Positions 27,501 to 42,600 of a stretch of DNA of 53,200 bases are shown piece by piece. The translations under genes were made by a program, and so were the position numbers. Source of the stretch: Deltaproteobacteria bacterium (GTDB lineage: Bacteria; Myxococcota_A; UBA796; GCA-2862545). Where the stretch lies: the NCBI GenBank assembly GCA_016938035.1, contig JAFGVK010000051.1, forward strand, positions 1 to 53,200. Direction: 5' to 3'. The notes under the pieces were generated by a model. It worked only from the letters and a program-made list of their open reading frames with translations, did no database searches and was not told where the DNA came from. The number at the start of each line of letters is the position of its first letter. Position 1 is the first letter of the stretch.

Positions 27501-30500
27501 AGGTGCTCACCCCGGGTCAGTGGGCGATCGCCCGCGAGATGATGAACCGCGCCTTCCTCGGCTTCAGGAACTTCCTCAGCCTGCTGGTGCTGTGGATGGA
27601 CGCGGTGAAGGCCGTGCTCACGCCCGAGACCCTCACCGAGCGCGTGGGGGCGTTCCACCGCATCCTGGACGCGCAGGTGCAGCTGCTGGAGGAGCACTCC
27701 CGCAAGATCGAGGATCGCCGGCTGGAGCTCACCATCGAGCCCGAGCGGTACCCCCCCGTCAAGCCGCCCGTCTACTTCGGGGGAGACCTGCTGGGGCCCG
27801 GCCCCTGGCGCCAGTACTGGGACACCATCGAGCGCAGGGCGCACCGCTTCCGCGAGAGCCTGGCCTAGCGCGGCGCTCAGGGAACCACAACCGTCGCCCA
27901 CGGGCAGGTTTTGCCCGAGGCTGCCGCCCCTCTCCCGCCACAGACGCCAGGGCGCGCCCGCCTCTGGGACCGGGCTTAGCCCTCCTTGGAGGAGCCCACC
28001 TCGATGTGCGCGATCCTGATGACCCGTGCGACGCGCTAGCGCGGCGCGCCCGGTCCCCTCCCGAGGCGCCGCCCCTTGTGTGGCGCGCCGCCGGGACCGA
28101 TGCGCTCCAACGCGCTATGATGCGGCACCTTAGCTTGAGGAGCCACCATGCGCGCGATGCTGATTCTCTCTGCGGTCCTCTTCCTGGGCGGCTGCGACTC
28201 GTTTGGCGACGTGAAGAAGGCCGACACCATCGAGGCCTACGAGACCTACCTCCAGGACCACGAGACGGGGCAGAACGCCCTGATCGCGCGCTCCCGCCTG
28301 GAGGAGCTCTATTATGAGAAGGCCAAGGCCGACGGCACCCCCGAGTCCTGGGAGACCTTCTTCGAGAAGTACCCCGAGGGCAAGGGCTTCCTCTACGAGC
28401 GGGCCCACGAGAAGTGGGAGGAGTTCCTGTTCAATTGGGCGATGGAGCAGCAGCGCCCCGAGGCGTGGGACAGGTTCCTCAAGACCTTCGACCGCCCCAC
28501 CAAGGAGCACCTCAAGGTCGCCGAGCGCGCCAGGAACGTCTCCACCTACGCCGAGCACCTCACCCTCAGCCCGGTGAGGATGGAGCGGATCAACCTCGCC
28601 GAGGACCCGGACGGCCCCCTGGACGGGTGGTCCTTCATGGTCGACGTGAGCAACACCGGCGACAAGGCCCTCTCCACCCTGGAGCTGACCCTCAGCTACC
28701 TCGATGACCGCGGCAACAGCCTGGATCGCGACACCTGGGCGGTGGCCGCGCCCTTCTTCTCTGTCCCGGTGGAGGAGGAGTACTACAAGCCGCTGATGCC
28801 CCAAGAGCAGCGCACCTGGATCTGGACCTCCGGCGACACCCCCGAGGGCTGGTCCCAGAAGGTGAAGGTCCACGCCACCCACCTCGTGTACGCCGAGAAG
28901 TAGCTGCTCCTCCTCGCGCTCCTGGCGTGCCAACCACCTCCCGCGGGGGCGGCGGCGGGCTGCGCCGCTGAGGCGCCCCCCCTGGGCGAGGCGCGGATCG
29001 AGCCGGTGACCTGCGCCGAGCAGCTGCTTGCAGGGGGCGAGGGGCGGGGCGGAGACTGGTCCATCGCGACCGCGTGGTACCGCGGGGTGGTGCGCGGCTC
29101 CCTGGACGCCGCCTCCGTGCCTGGGGTCGGCGGCGGGACCCTGGTGGACGCGGCCCCCTGGGGCGAGCGCGACGGGCTCCACGAGGTGATCCCGCTGGTC
29201 TCCGGCGGTTGGCTGGAGCGGGTGACGCTGGAACCGCGCGACGAGGGGCTCTGCGCCGCGGGGACGGTGCGCTCTGTGCCTGGCCTGACGCCCAGCACCG
29301 CGGAGGGCGCCTGGGCCGAGGTCTGCTGGGTGCCGGACCCCTGGGAGCCGCTCCTGCGCGCTGAGGGAGCCGACGGCCTCTGGCTCCACCCGATCGGGGC
29401 GCCGCGGGTCTCGCCAGCGGGGATGGCCGCTGGAGCGCGCTGGTACGGGTGGTCCGGATCCCTCCAGGACACGGGCGGCGCCCTGCTCATCGACGGAGAC
29501 ACCCTGCTCCTCTCCACCACCGCCGCGGCCTGGGCGTGGGGTGACGAGCCGCTGCAGCGGGTGTCGGTCACCAGCGCCGAGGGAGAGTCGCTCGCCCTGC
29601 TGCGAGGGGACCAGGAGCTGGCCCGCGTCCCCCTCACCGAGGGGAGCTGGGAGGGGGAGGTGCCCGCCTCGGTGAGCGGCCTCGCGGTCGTGGCGGCGGG
29701 GCGCGCCCCCTCGCTCCCGGTCGCCCCGCGAGAGGACCTGAGGATGGAGCCTCTGGGCGCGGGTGTGGCGCACCTCTCCCCCCACCAGGCCAGCCGGCCC
29801 TTGCTGGTCCGCTGGCGCTCGCTCGACGGCCCCTGGCAGGGCGAGGCGCTGCTCCCCCCCGGCGGGGGGGCGGTGCAGCTGGGCGAGGGCAGCTACGAAT
29901 TGCTCGTCGAGAGCGGCCCCGCGTGGGTGCCCCTGCGGCTGACCGTGGACCTGGCCGCGGACCAGACCAAGCACCTGGGCCTCACCCTGCTGCCCGCCCT
30001 GGCCCACCCACACCACGCCCTGGTCGCCCTGGGCGCGCCGGTGGATCGCTCCAAGCGGTGGCGGGGCACCGACAGCCAGGCCATCACGGCGCTGGCCGGG
30101 GGCGGCGTGCGCTACGCGGTGCTCGCGCCAGAGGACGACGTGGCCCCCACCCTGGACGGCGCCGCGCTCAGCGCCTGGCTGGGCTGGAGGACCGGCGCGC
30201 GCCTCTCGGGGGACGGCTGGAGCGTCCTCGCCTGGCCGTGGGACGAGGCCCCACGCAGGGCGGCGCGGGGCGCGGAGGACCTCACCGGGCTCAGCCCCGA
30301 GGACGGCCTCGCCCTCGCCTGGGGAGGGCCGGGCAGGGCCCGCCTCACCGCGGTGGACCTGGCCTGGATGGGCGCCGTCACCCTGCCACCTTGGAAGGTG
30401 CACCCCCTCCCCGACCTGCTCACCCTGGACCACCCCGCGCGCTCCGATTGGTCGCGGTGGTTCGAGTGGCTCGACGCGGGGGTAGACCTGAAGCCAGCGG

Positions 30501-33500
30501 GCCCCCTGAGCTGGGTGAGCGTTGACGACAGCGCCGCGCTCATCGACGTGGAGGACGCGCTGCTCCGAGGCCCGCTCTGCGCCACGACGGGCCCCTGGAT
30601 CGACCTGCACCCCCTCCCCTCCCCCGCGCGCGAACCCCTCGGCCACCTGGTCGAGGTGGAGGTGGACGGCGCGGGCCTCACCGCGCTGGCCCTGTACGGG
30701 GAGGGGGGCGAGCGGCTCGCGGGCGCAGCGCTGGAGGGGGGACCGCAGCGCCTCCGCTTCGTCCTGCCCCCTACCAAATACGCGGTCGCAGCGGCGTGGG
30801 GCGATGAGGAGTGGACCGTCACCCGCCCCCTGTGGTACCAGACCCCCTGACCTGGAGCCCGTCACCCATGCGCCTGTTCCTCACCGCCCTGGCCCTGGCC
30901 CTCGCGAACCCCGCCCTAGCCCTCACCGACCCCACCACCGGGAGCTGGCTGGAACTGTCTGGTGGAGGCGCGGTAGTGGGCGGCGCGCTCGCACCACAGG
31001 CGGAGCTGTCGCTGGGCGCCTGGCAGGGCCCCTACGACCCCTCCTACGCCATTGGGCACTTCCAGGGGGCCGGCCTCACCCTGCGCGTCGCACCAGGCGA
31101 CGCACTGACCGCCAGCGCCAGCGCCGAGGTGCGCGGGGGCAAGGACGTGATCGTGGTGGGCTGGTACCGCTTCGCCTCGCTGGGAGCGGAGACACGCGAC
31201 GACTCGCTGGGCGCGCTCGCGCTTGTAGGGGGGGGCGCCCGCTTCCGGCTGCGCCCCCACTACGCGGTGCACGCCCGACTAGAGGCTGGGATCGGCAGCG
31301 CGGGAGGGGTGCACGGGCAGGGCGCACTCACCCTGGGCCTCGCGTGGACCAGGCCCTGGACGCACGCGGATTGATGTCAGGGCTGAGGGCCCGCGCGCGC
31401 AGACGCCCCCGAGTTGTCCCCCGCTCCTCACGCGCCGCTGCCCGCGCCCCAGGGCGTCGCCTCCCGGCAGACGGCGCGGGGCCGCTTCCCTCCTGCGACG
31501 CGCCACCCCGGGGGCTACCGCGAGGTGATGTGCTTTCTAAGCCAGTCGACCTCGCCCTTCACCCCAGAGAGGTAGAGCTCCTGCACCCTGCGGGTGATCG
31601 GCCCGGGTGTCCCCTTCCCCACCACCCGGTGATCTAGCTCGCGGATGGGGGTGATCTCCGCGGCGGTGCCGCACATGAAGGCCTCGTCGGCCACGTAGAA
31701 GGCGTCGCGGGCGAAGAACTGCTCCGCGGCGTTGTAGCCCTCGTGGCGGAGGATCTCCAGCACCGTAGACCTGGTGATCCCCGGCAGGATGTTGAGGACC
31801 GGGGGCGTCATGATCTCGCCGTGCTTGATCACGAACACGTTCTCCCCAGTGCCCTCGGCCACATAGCCGTGGTGGTCGAGCATCAGCGCCTCGTCGAAGC
31901 CATCCTCGTTCGCCTCGTACCGGGCGAGGATGCTGTTGACGTAGTGCCCCACCACCTTGGCCCGCTGCAGCGCGGCGTTGGGGTGCTGGCGGACGAAGGA
32001 CGAGACCTTGAGGCGCACCCCCTTGTCCATCCCCTCCGACCCCAGGTAGGCGCCCCAGCTCCAGGCGGCGATCACCACGTGGAGCTTGTTGTCCCTGGCG
32101 CCCAAGCCCATAGAGCCCATCCCCAGGAAGGCGAGGGGGCGCAGGTAGGCCTCGGTGAGGTGGTTCTCCTCCAGGGTCCGGAGGCAGGCCTCCGCCAGCT
32201 CCTCGTGGGTGAAGGGACACACCAGGCCCATCATCCTCATGCTGTCGATGAAGCGCTCCAGGTGGTCATCCAGCCGCCAGATACCGGCCTTCCCGTCGGG
32301 CTGAGTGTAGGAGCGGATCCCCTCGAAGACCCCCAAGCCATAGTGCAGGGTGTGGGAGAGGACGTGGACGGTCGCCGCCTCAAAGGGCACCATCTCGCCG
32401 TCGAACCAGATCAGATCGGACTCAACACCCATGCCAGACTCCTGCAGCAGTCTCGTCGTGAGGTCAGTCCGATAACCGACAAAGGTAGCTCACGCCCCCG
32501 CGAGTGGGCTATCGTACAAAGAACTCAAGACACCGGCGCCTCGCCGCACTACAATCTCGGCATCGTGCCAGGAGTGCCCTGTGACTCGCTTCCTCCCCCT
32601 CTCCGCGCTGCTTCTCACCGGCTGCATGTCCAACTGGACCTCGGATTTCGAGCCTCCTGAGGCCACCATCTCCCAGTTCTACAAGGACGCGGACGGGGAC
32701 GGCTGGGGCGAGTTCGGTTCAGAGCCCCGCCTGCTGGTGAAGGCGAACGTGGCGGAGGGCTACACCGCCCGCAACGCGCTCGACTGTGACGACGCCGACG
32801 AGACCATCACCGGCAAGGTGGGCAGCATCTGCCCAGCGCAGGCGGTGGTGCAGGAGAGCGGCGACATCGCCTACGCCGGCTACATCAGCCCCAACGGGAG
32901 CGAGTACCTCATCTTCAAGGGGAGCACCACCGAGGTCTGGGCCGCCGCCGCCGAGAAGGCCTGTGGCCCCATCGGCTGGGGTACGCGCCTCAACGGTCGC
33001 CTGGCCTCGTTCAGCAACGCGGCCGACGCCACCGCGGTCATCGCCCTGCTCGACACCGACGGCGAGTACCTCCTGAACATCACCCCGGGCGCCCAGCCCG
33101 CCTGGGTGGACGGGGGCGACAACGCGCTACTCACCGCCTGGGGCTGGTGTAGCAACCAGGTCATCCCCTCCACCATGGAGCAGGACCGGATGGTGCTCAG
33201 GAAGGAGGCCAGCGGCCCCTGCCTCACCCTCCCCAGCGACAAGGCAGCCCACTTTATCTGCCAGCGCGACCTGCCCACCACCGAATTCATCGCCGAGTAC
33301 GACGTCCCCACCGCCCCCGAGGACTAGCGCCTACCGCAACAGCCGCAGGCGCGCGCTCAGCGCCGACGGGAGGCGGGCGTCCAGGATGCGCCTCGTCGCG
33401 GTCGTAGCGCGCGGAGCGGTGGAGCGCCACGACGTCAGTCGTGCTTGCGCGACCTGCCCACCGCCGTACTCATCGCCGAGTACGACGTCCCCAACGCCCC

Positions 33501-36500
33501 CGAGGACTGGCGCCTACCGGAACAGCCGCAGGCGCGCTCTCAGCGCCGACGGGAGGCGGGCGTCCAGGATGCGCTCCGCCTCGTCGCGGTCGTAGCGCGC
33601 GGAGAGGTGGATCGCCACGACGTGAGGGTTGAGGAGGTACTCCCCCCGCCCCAGCAGGTGCTCGAGGTGGATGTGCCCCCGCTCCTCGGCCTTCTCGACC
33701 GAGACCCGCCCGTCGAGGAAGGTCAGCTCCAACAGCAGCACCCGGGCCCGCTGGACGCAGGGCTCCTCCAGCACCTCCGGCCCGGTGTCGCCGGTGTAGG
33801 CGAGGCGCACCTCCTCGACGGACTCGGTGATCTCCTCCCCCGCGAGGCGCCGAGCCCCCAGCGCGCTCCCCGGGAGCCCCACCAGCTCGGGCCGGAGCCT
33901 TGTCCTGCGCTCCACCAGGGCGTAGCCCACCGAGGGCGCCCGGTGGAAGGTGCGGAAGACCCGCGCCCCGCGCAGCCCCCGCCCGTCCAGGGGCACCCAG
34001 TCCCCCGGCTCCACCCCGTGCACCTCGTGGGGCAGCGCGGATCCAGAGAGCGCGCGCCAGGCCTCCATCATCGCCTGGAAGCGCCCCAACAGCGGGGCAG
34101 GCACCCAGTAGCTCGGCGGGGCCATCCCCATCAGGTCCCTGGTCGCGCAGTGCCAGGGCGCGCCGGCCATGTGGTCGAGGTGGGCGTGGGTAAACAGGAC
34201 CCTGCCCACCTTCACCGTCTCCATGTCTCCGCGGCCCATGTCGAAGCACAGGCGCCAGTCCGGGACCCGCACCGCGCTCTCCAGCCCGCCCACCGTGACG
34301 CCCGCCAACCGTATCCCGTCTACTGTCATCATTCTGGACAACCCATGACGGGCCATCCGCGCGCCCGTCCTTAGAAGGGAGAGCCTAACCTGACGGAGTG
34401 TCGCCATGACCCGAGAGCTCCTCTTCCTGAGCACCGGCGCCGCGCTCAGCGCCCTGTTCCTCGCTCCCCTCGCCCTCTCCGGCGAGCCGCACACCGCACC
34501 CCTCGTCCCCCCCGCCGAGTGGACCGCACCGACCTCCCTGGCGCCTCTGGTGGAGGCCGTGCAGCCCGCGGTGCTCTCCATCGAGGTGGAGGGCGCGCAG
34601 CAGGCGATGGGCGAGGTGCCAGAGATGTTCCGGCAGTTCTTCGACCAGATGCCGCAGCAGCCCCGCCACGGAGAGGGCAGCGGCTTCATCATCTCGCGAG
34701 ACGGCCTGGTGCTGACCAACTACCACGTCATTGACGGCGCCAGCGAGATCCACGCGAGGCTCACAGACGGCAGCAGGGTGGAGGCCAAGGTGCTCGGCTC
34801 GGACCCGCGCATCGACGTGGCGCTGCTCCAGCTCCAGGGCGACCGCACCTGGCCCCACCTGGCGCTGGGGGACTCGGAGGCCACCAGGGTCGGCGACCCG
34901 GTGATGGCGGCGGGCAACCCGCTAGGCCTCGGGCACACCGTCACCTCCGGGATCATCTCCGGCAAGGGCCGCGCCCTGGGACACGACGGCTTCGACGACT
35001 TCCTCCAGACCGACGCCGCCATCAACCCCGGCAACTCGGGCGGCCCGCTCTTCAACATGCGGGGCGAGGTGGTGGGGATCAACACCGCGATCGTCCAGGG
35101 CGCTAACACCGTCGGCTTCGCGATCCCCATCAACCTCGTGCAGCGCTCCCTCGACGACCTGCGCACCCTGGGCAGGGTGTCGCGCGGCTTCCTGGGGGTC
35201 CTCCACCAGCCGGTCGACGGGCCCCTCGCGGCGCACTGTGGGGTGGAGCAGCTCGCCGGAGGATCGCTGGTGGAGGGGGTGCTCCAGGGGTCCCCCGCAG
35301 AGGCAGCGGGGCTGGTGCCCTGTGACGTTGTGGTGGAGGTGAACGGGGAGCGGGTGGACGATCCCGACGACCTGGTGAAGCGGATCGGGATGCGCCACCC
35401 TGGCGACGAGGTGGAGCTGGAGCTGGTCCGAAAGGGGCGCAAGCACCGGCTCCATGTCACCCTCGCCGAGAGCCCCGAGCGCCCCGGTGAGGCGCTCCGC
35501 ACCGCCCCCACCCCCTCGGCGGAGGAGGTGATGGGCCTGCGCCTCGCGCCGCTCTCTGGGGAGGAGCTCACCCACCAGGGGCTGAGCCACGGGGTGCGGG
35601 TGGAGGGGGTGTCCCCCGGCAGCCCGGCGAGGAGGGCCCTGCGGCCAGACGACGTCCTCGTTGAGGTGGGAGGGGCGCCGGTGGCGACCCCCGAGGAGGT
35701 GCGCAGGGCGCTGGCGCGCGCGGCCAAGGACGGGGACGAGGTGTGGGTGAGCGTGGTGCGGGCCCGGACCCTCCGCCTGGTGCCGGTGCCGGTGCGCTAG
35801 GACTCGACAGCCCGCGCCCCTCCCGCCACACTGGGGGGGTCGAAACGGAGCCCCGATGCCCTCCGCCTCCTTCCTCCTGCCCGTGCGTGACCTGGCCAGT
35901 ACCCTCGATCCGGCGCTGGCGAGCCTGGCCGTCCAGACCCACGCCGACCACGAGGTGGTGGTGGTGGACGACGGGAGCACGGACGGCAGCGGGCAGATCG
36001 CGGAGGCATGGGCGAGGCGCGATCCCCGCTTCAGGGTGCTGCACCTGCCTCCCACCGGCCTGGCGGGGGCGCTCAACGCCGGGCTGGCTGCCTGCCGCGC
36101 GGGGTGGGTGGCGAGGATGGACGGGGACGACCTCGCCGCTCCCTCGCGCCTGACCCGGCAGCTTCCGCTGCTCCTGGCCGACCCCACCCTCGCGGTGGTA
36201 GACGGGCAGGTGCACTTCTTCCGCGACGAGGGCGAGGTCCCCGAGGGGATGCGCCGCTACGAGGCGTGGATCAACGGGGTGATCACCCCCGAGGACTTCG
36301 ACCGCGCGCTGCTGATCGACAGTCCGGTGGTGCACCCCTGCGCCACCCTGCGGCGCGAGGCGGTGCTCGCGGTGGGGGGGTACCGAGACGGCGATTTTCC
36401 AGAGGACTACGACCTGTGGCTCAGGCTCCACGCGGCGGGCTGGCGCCTGCGGAAGGTGCCCGAGGTGCTGGTGTCGATGCGCGACCGCCCCGCCCGCCTG

Positions 36501-39500
36501 ACCCGAACCGACACCCGCTACCGGCAGGAGGGCTTCCGGCGGGTGCGCCGCGAGTGGCTCGCTGCCACCGTGCTCAGCGGGCCACGCAGGGTGGCGCTAT
36601 GGGGCGGCGGCAAAGAGGGGCGCCCCTGGCTGCGCTGGCTGCTAGCGTCGGGGCACCTGGTGCCCGCGGTAGTAGACGTCGCACCCCGGAGGGTCGGGGG
36701 ACTGAAGCGGGGCGCGGTGCCGATCGTCCCCCCGGAAGCCCTAGCAGGGTTGGACGCGGAGCTGCTGCTGGTGGCGGTGGGTGCCCGTGGGGCGCTGCCC
36801 CTGATCCGCGAGCAGCTCCGAGCGCTGCGCCCAGACTGGCGAGAGGGGCGAGACTGGTGGGCGCTGCGGGGCCCCTGATACCAAGGGGAGGATACCCAGG
36901 CCGGGTGGAAGGGCTCGGTGGCGCGCGTCCAGCGCGCGCCGCGACGGCGAACAGGGAGGCGCTGGCGGGGCCCCTCCACGTCCGAGCCGACCGACGACGC
37001 CCTCGGGGGCGCGTCCGCGCGACCCGACCCTTCAGGCTTGGAGAGGGTAGGAGCGGCTGACCCGGAGCCCCCAGGCCCGGTGGCCACTCCGCCAGGCCGC
37101 CCCACGGGGCGCGATGCAGGCTCGCCCGATGTCACCCCTGGTCAATAGCCCTTGCCCCTCGGGTTCATCGCGCTAAACCGCCCGGTGACTCCTGGAGATG
37201 CACCTTGCGATTCTTCCTCGTCCCCCTGCTGGGCCTCCTCGCTACCTCCCAAGCCCTCGCCGTGGAGGTGGACTTCGAGGGGTACACCCGCGCCCGCGCG
37301 AGGCTCTTCGACGATCTCTCGCTGGATCGGAGCCTCGCCAACGCCGAGGGGACCACCGCCTATGTGCAGCACCGCCTGTGGCTGAAGCCCCGCTTCCTCA
37401 TCAACGACCACCTGGCGGTGTTCACCGAATTTCGCGGTCTGGACGGGGTGATGTGGGGTGAGAACCCCTCCGCCGGGTGGGACCCGGTCTCCGGCACCGC
37501 CTACGACCCGATGTTCTCGGACGACCTCGCGCCCCCCCTCAGCGCGGGGACCTCATCCGAGGTGGCGTGGGACGCGGCGGGGAGCCTGAGCGGCTTCGCG
37601 CTTTGGCGGGCCTGGGGCGAGGTAGACACAGACTACGGGCGCTTCGCCTTCGGCCGCATGCCCCTCCACTGGGGTATGGGGATCTGGCAGAACGACGGAC
37701 AGGGCCTCACCTCCGAGTACGGGGACACGGTAGATCGCCTCCAGTGGCAGAAGGTTATCGACGACGTGTGGGTGCAGCTGGCGGTAGACGTCAACGACGC
37801 GGGCCAGCCCTACCGTCGCGACGACACCTGGTCCGCCAACGCGGCGGTAGGCTACCGCGCAGAGAAGCTCAAGGTCGGGCTGAACACCCAGCTCCGCAGG
37901 GGCAGCGACCCCGGCTTCACCCTGTTCACCGGGGACGGCGCCCTGGACCTGACCGCCGGCAACCTGCGGGTGCAGGCCGAGGTGCTGGGGCAGACCGGCG
38001 GTGGCGACCTGTCCACCGGCGCCAACGGGGTGCAGCTCTCCGCCTACGGATCGGCCCTCGACGTCGGCCTCCACAGCCCTAGCCTGGGGCTCGGCCTCGC
38101 GGCGGGCTTCGCGAGCGGTGATCGGGACGACACCGACGAGAACATGCACACCTTCCGCTTCGATCCTGACTACGACGTGGGCGTCATCCTCTTTGAGCAG
38201 CCCATGCCCGTACTCCAGGCGGTGGCGATCACCGACGAGAACGGCGGCCGCTCCTACGACCAGACCCTGATAGGCCCCCAGGTGTCCAACGCGATCTTCC
38301 TCAAGCCGCGGGTGTGGAAGGAGGTCCACGAGGGCGTAGAGGTGGAGGGCTCGGTGCTCTGGGCACGCACCGCCGCGATCCCCGAGGACTGGGGCGCCCG
38401 CAGCACCTACGGGGTGGAGCTGGCAGGCACGGTGCGGCTGCACGCCTGGGATCACCTCGAGCTCCAGGGGAGCGGGGCCGCCTTCCTCCCCGGCACCTAT
38501 TTCTCCGGCTACGCCGACACCGAGGCGGGCTACGAACACTTCGATCAGCCAGTCTACGGGGCGCAGGTCTTGAGCAAGATCGACTTCTAGAGCCCCGAGC
38601 GGCCAGCGCCACAGGGCATGGGGCCCGCCGGCGCGACACCGCTGCTGTCTTGAGGGCGCCCCACCGAACCCCCTCCACCGATCCCCCGAGAGGCGCGGCG
38701 ACGACGGGGGTGACCGCTAGCGCAACAGGCAGGGGGGCGCTAGCGGCGGCCTCCCGCATCCACCCTGTGGAGAGGTCAGGCGCTGCCGCTCGGTGCCCCT
38801 GCCCGCACCATCACCGCGACGGCGGCGACCTTCACCCTGTCCAGGGCGGGGCGCCGCCCGGGCTCCTCCCCTCGGCCAGTGACACCGTCATCGAGGTAGC
38901 GGCACAGGGTCGCGAGACACCCCGAGTTTGACCACAGCACGCCGCGAACGTCCCTGCGCGAGGACGGGTGTCCGACCAGGTGAACCTGAGCGATCATCAG
39001 CGGCTCCCCTGGCTCCGAAATGGATTTGGCCCCCCAGGTAGCGAGCCTGAGTTGCTGGAGGTGCCACAGCACCTCCTGGCCAGGAGGCTCCTGGTTCCGG
39101 AACCTGGGGCCGATGAGGTCCACCGGAGGGCCAGACAGGGCCACAGGACGGGTCTGACCACCTGGTGTGGGAGGGGGCGGGCCCCTCCCGGGAACCACGC
39201 GGGCTGACCTCGGGGGCACCAGGGCGCGATCCCTGCGGGGGTGCGAGGCGTCCCGCCGAGCAGGGTCCAACCCCGCAGGATCCCCCTCGGCCGCGATCCC
39301 TGCGGGGGTGCGAGGCATCCCGCCGAGCAGATTCCAACCCCGCAGGATCCGACCCGACTGGCGACGGGGCGGACCAGGGCCCTGGGGGATCCTGCTGCGA
39401 CCTAGGGGACCGCGGTGGAGAGGATCAAGCCCTAGGCGAGAGGAGAGGAGCCCGGCGAGTGAAGGCCTGGCTGCCTCCGCAGACCTGATGGACACCCGAT

Positions 39501-39621
39501 CACGGGCCCCTACGGTGGGCGCGACGGCCGGCATGGAGCAGACAAAAAAAAGGGGAAGTCCCGAAGGACTTCCCCTTTAGATGGTGCGCGGAGAGGGACT
39601 CGAACCCTCACAGCCTAGCGG

Positions 39622-39653
<32 letters not shown>

Positions 39654-42600
39654 ATTCCGCCATCCGCGCATGCTCACTAGTTATCCGGTGACACCGCCTC
39701 GGTCAAGGCACCTCACCAGTCTTTTTATCGACCATGTCCATGTCGAGAAACCCTGCGTCCTCCTCCTGCAGCCGCTCGATCTCGTCACCGACGTTGGCGT
39801 CAGCGAGCAGGCTCTTGTCCGAGTACACCGCCAGGGTGATCGAGGTGACCATGAACATCACCGCGGCCCCGGTGGTGGCCTGAGAGAGGAGGTTAGCCGG
39901 CCCTCGCGGCCCGAACATCGTCCCGCCCCCGGCCCCACCGAAGGCAGCGCCGACGTCACCACCCTTCCCCGGCTGGAGCAGGATGACGAGGATCAGGATG
40001 ATGCTCAGCACCACGTGCAGAGCGACGACAAACATGTACATGGGGACTCCGCAGCCTACTCTTCGAGGGCCTCGCCCTCTGGCATGGCCTCGACCACCTG
40101 GATGTACGCCATGGCGGCGTTGTCCCCGGGACGGTTGGAGGTCTTGATCACACGGGTGTACCCGCCGGGCCTGGTCGCGAGTCGCTCGGCGTACTCGCCA
40201 AACACCTTCCCGACCGCCTCAGGGTTGTTGATCCACAGCTTGGCACGACGGATGGCGTGGACGCGCTGGGCGCGAGCATCCGCGAGGTCCTGCCCCTCGA
40301 GCCCGTCGAGAGAGGGAGCCTTCTTGCCGATGGTGATGAGCTTCTCCGCGATGGGACGAAGCTCCTTGGCGCGAGCCTCGGTGGTCCGAATCTGGCCGTG
40401 CAGCATCAGCGAGGTGACCATATTGCGGAACATCGCCTTGCGGGCGGTGCTATCCATACCGAACTTGCGCCCGGACTTGCGGTGACGCATGACACACTCC
40501 TAGCGCGCGATGTCGCGCCTATCCGTTGATCTTGGGGGTGTTCTGGATCTTCATGCCCAGCAAGAGGTTGAGATCGGAGAGAATCTCCTTGATCTCATTG
40601 AGGGACTTGCGGCCGAAGTTCTTGGTCTTCAGCATCTCGCCCTCGGTCCTCTCGACGAGCTGATAAATGTACTCGATGCCCGCGTTCTGCAGACAATTCT
40701 GGGAGCGAACGGACAGCTCGAGCTCATCGACCCGCTTGAACAGCGCCTCGTTGACCTCAGCCTCCTCCGAGGCTTCCTCTTCGGGCTCGGGCTCCTCGTT
40801 CTCGGCGAACGCGATAAAGATCTGAAGCTGCTCCTTCAGGATCTTCGCCGAGTACGCCACCGCGTCCTCAGGAGCGACCGAACCATCGGTCCAGACCTCC
40901 ATGACGAGCTTGTCGTAGTCGGTACGGTTTCCGACTCGCGCGTTGGTGACGTTGTAGCGAACCCGCTTGATTGGGGAGAAGATGGCGTCGATGGGAATGG
41001 TCCCGATGGCCTGCTCCTCCTTCTTGTTCTCCGCTGCGGGCACATAGCCCTTGCCCATCTCGACCGACACCTCGATGTCGATCTTCCCCTCCTCGGTGAG
41101 GGTGCAGATGGCGTGCTCGGGGTTGAGCACGGTGCAGGCGGCGTCGAAGGTCAGATCGCCGGCACGAACTACGACGATCTCGCCCGGAGAGCCCTGCTTG
41201 TGCAGGGAACCGGTGACTGTGGTGATCGCGCCGGTCTTAAGCAGCACGCCCTTGATGTTGAGGACGATGTCGGTGACATCCTCGACCACACCAGAGATGG
41301 AGGAGAACTCGTGCAGCACCCCATCGATCTTGACGCTGGTCACGGCGGCGCCCTGCAGAGAGGACAACAGCACGCGCCGCAGCGCATTCCCGATGGTGGT
41401 ACCGAAGCCGCGCTCGAGAGGACGGATGACGAACTTACCGTAAGACGAACCAGACTTACGGTCGCGCTCGACACGAGACGGCTTGGTGAGGTTCCGCCAA
41501 TTGGCGTAGATGGACTCTTGCATGCTCATAAACACCCTCACGGCGCTTCTTCCCCGGGATCACCGGGCTAACGCGCAGAGATGGTTGCGGCGCCCTAAGG
41601 CGCCGTTTTGAATCAGACCCGGCGACGCTTGGGAGGCCGACACCCGTTGTGCGGGATCGGCGTGGCGTCCTGGATGTAGCTGATCTTGAGCCCGGTGGTA
41701 GCGATGGCGCGCAGCGCCGACTCGCGACCAGACCCGGGACCGCGAACGATCACACCGACGCTCTTCATCCCGTGCTCCATCGCCTTGCGGACAGCGTCCT
41801 CGGCGACCAGCTGCGCGGCGAAGGGCGTGCTCTTGCGAGAGCCCTTGAAGCGCATCACCCCGGCGGAGGACCAGGAGACGGTGTTGCCGTTGAGATCGGC
41901 GATGGTGACGATGGTGTTGTTGAAGGTGGCCTGAATGTGGGCGACCCCAACGGGGATATTCTTCTTGACCTTACGCTTCGCTTGACGACGCTGTGCCATG
42001 AAACTCTATGCTCCGAGGAGGGGTTAGCGCCGCTTGCCAGCGGCGCGACGGGGGCCCTTACGAGTCCGCGCGTTGGTGTGGGTGCGCTGGCCACGGACGG
42101 GGAGCCCGCGCCGGTGCCTGAGACCCCGGTACGCGCCCATGTCCGCGAGGCGCTTGATGTTCATCATGACCTCCTTGCGGAGCTCACCCTCGACGCGAAC
42201 CTCGGCCTGGATGGCCTCGCGGATCTTCGCGACGTCAGAGTCCGTCAGCTCGAAGACGCGAGTCATCGGGTTGACGTCCGCCACCTGGACCAGGTGACGA
42301 GCGGTGGTTTGGCCGATCCCGTAGATGCGCGTGAGCGCAATCCACACCGGCTTATTTCTGGGAAGATCGACACCCTCGATACGTGCCACTGCTACCGTCC
42401 TTAGGCTTCTCAGCCTGCTAGTGGAACTCCTGAAGCCGACCCGAGGTTCACTGGCGACCCAGCGTCTCGCCGGGCAACATCGTGAGGATCTCGGGGCCGT
42501 GATCCAGGATGACTAGTGTGTGTTCAAAGTGCGTTGCCAAGCTACCGTCCCGGGTGCGTACCGTCCACCCATCTTCCGCCAAGATCCCCTGAGGATCCCC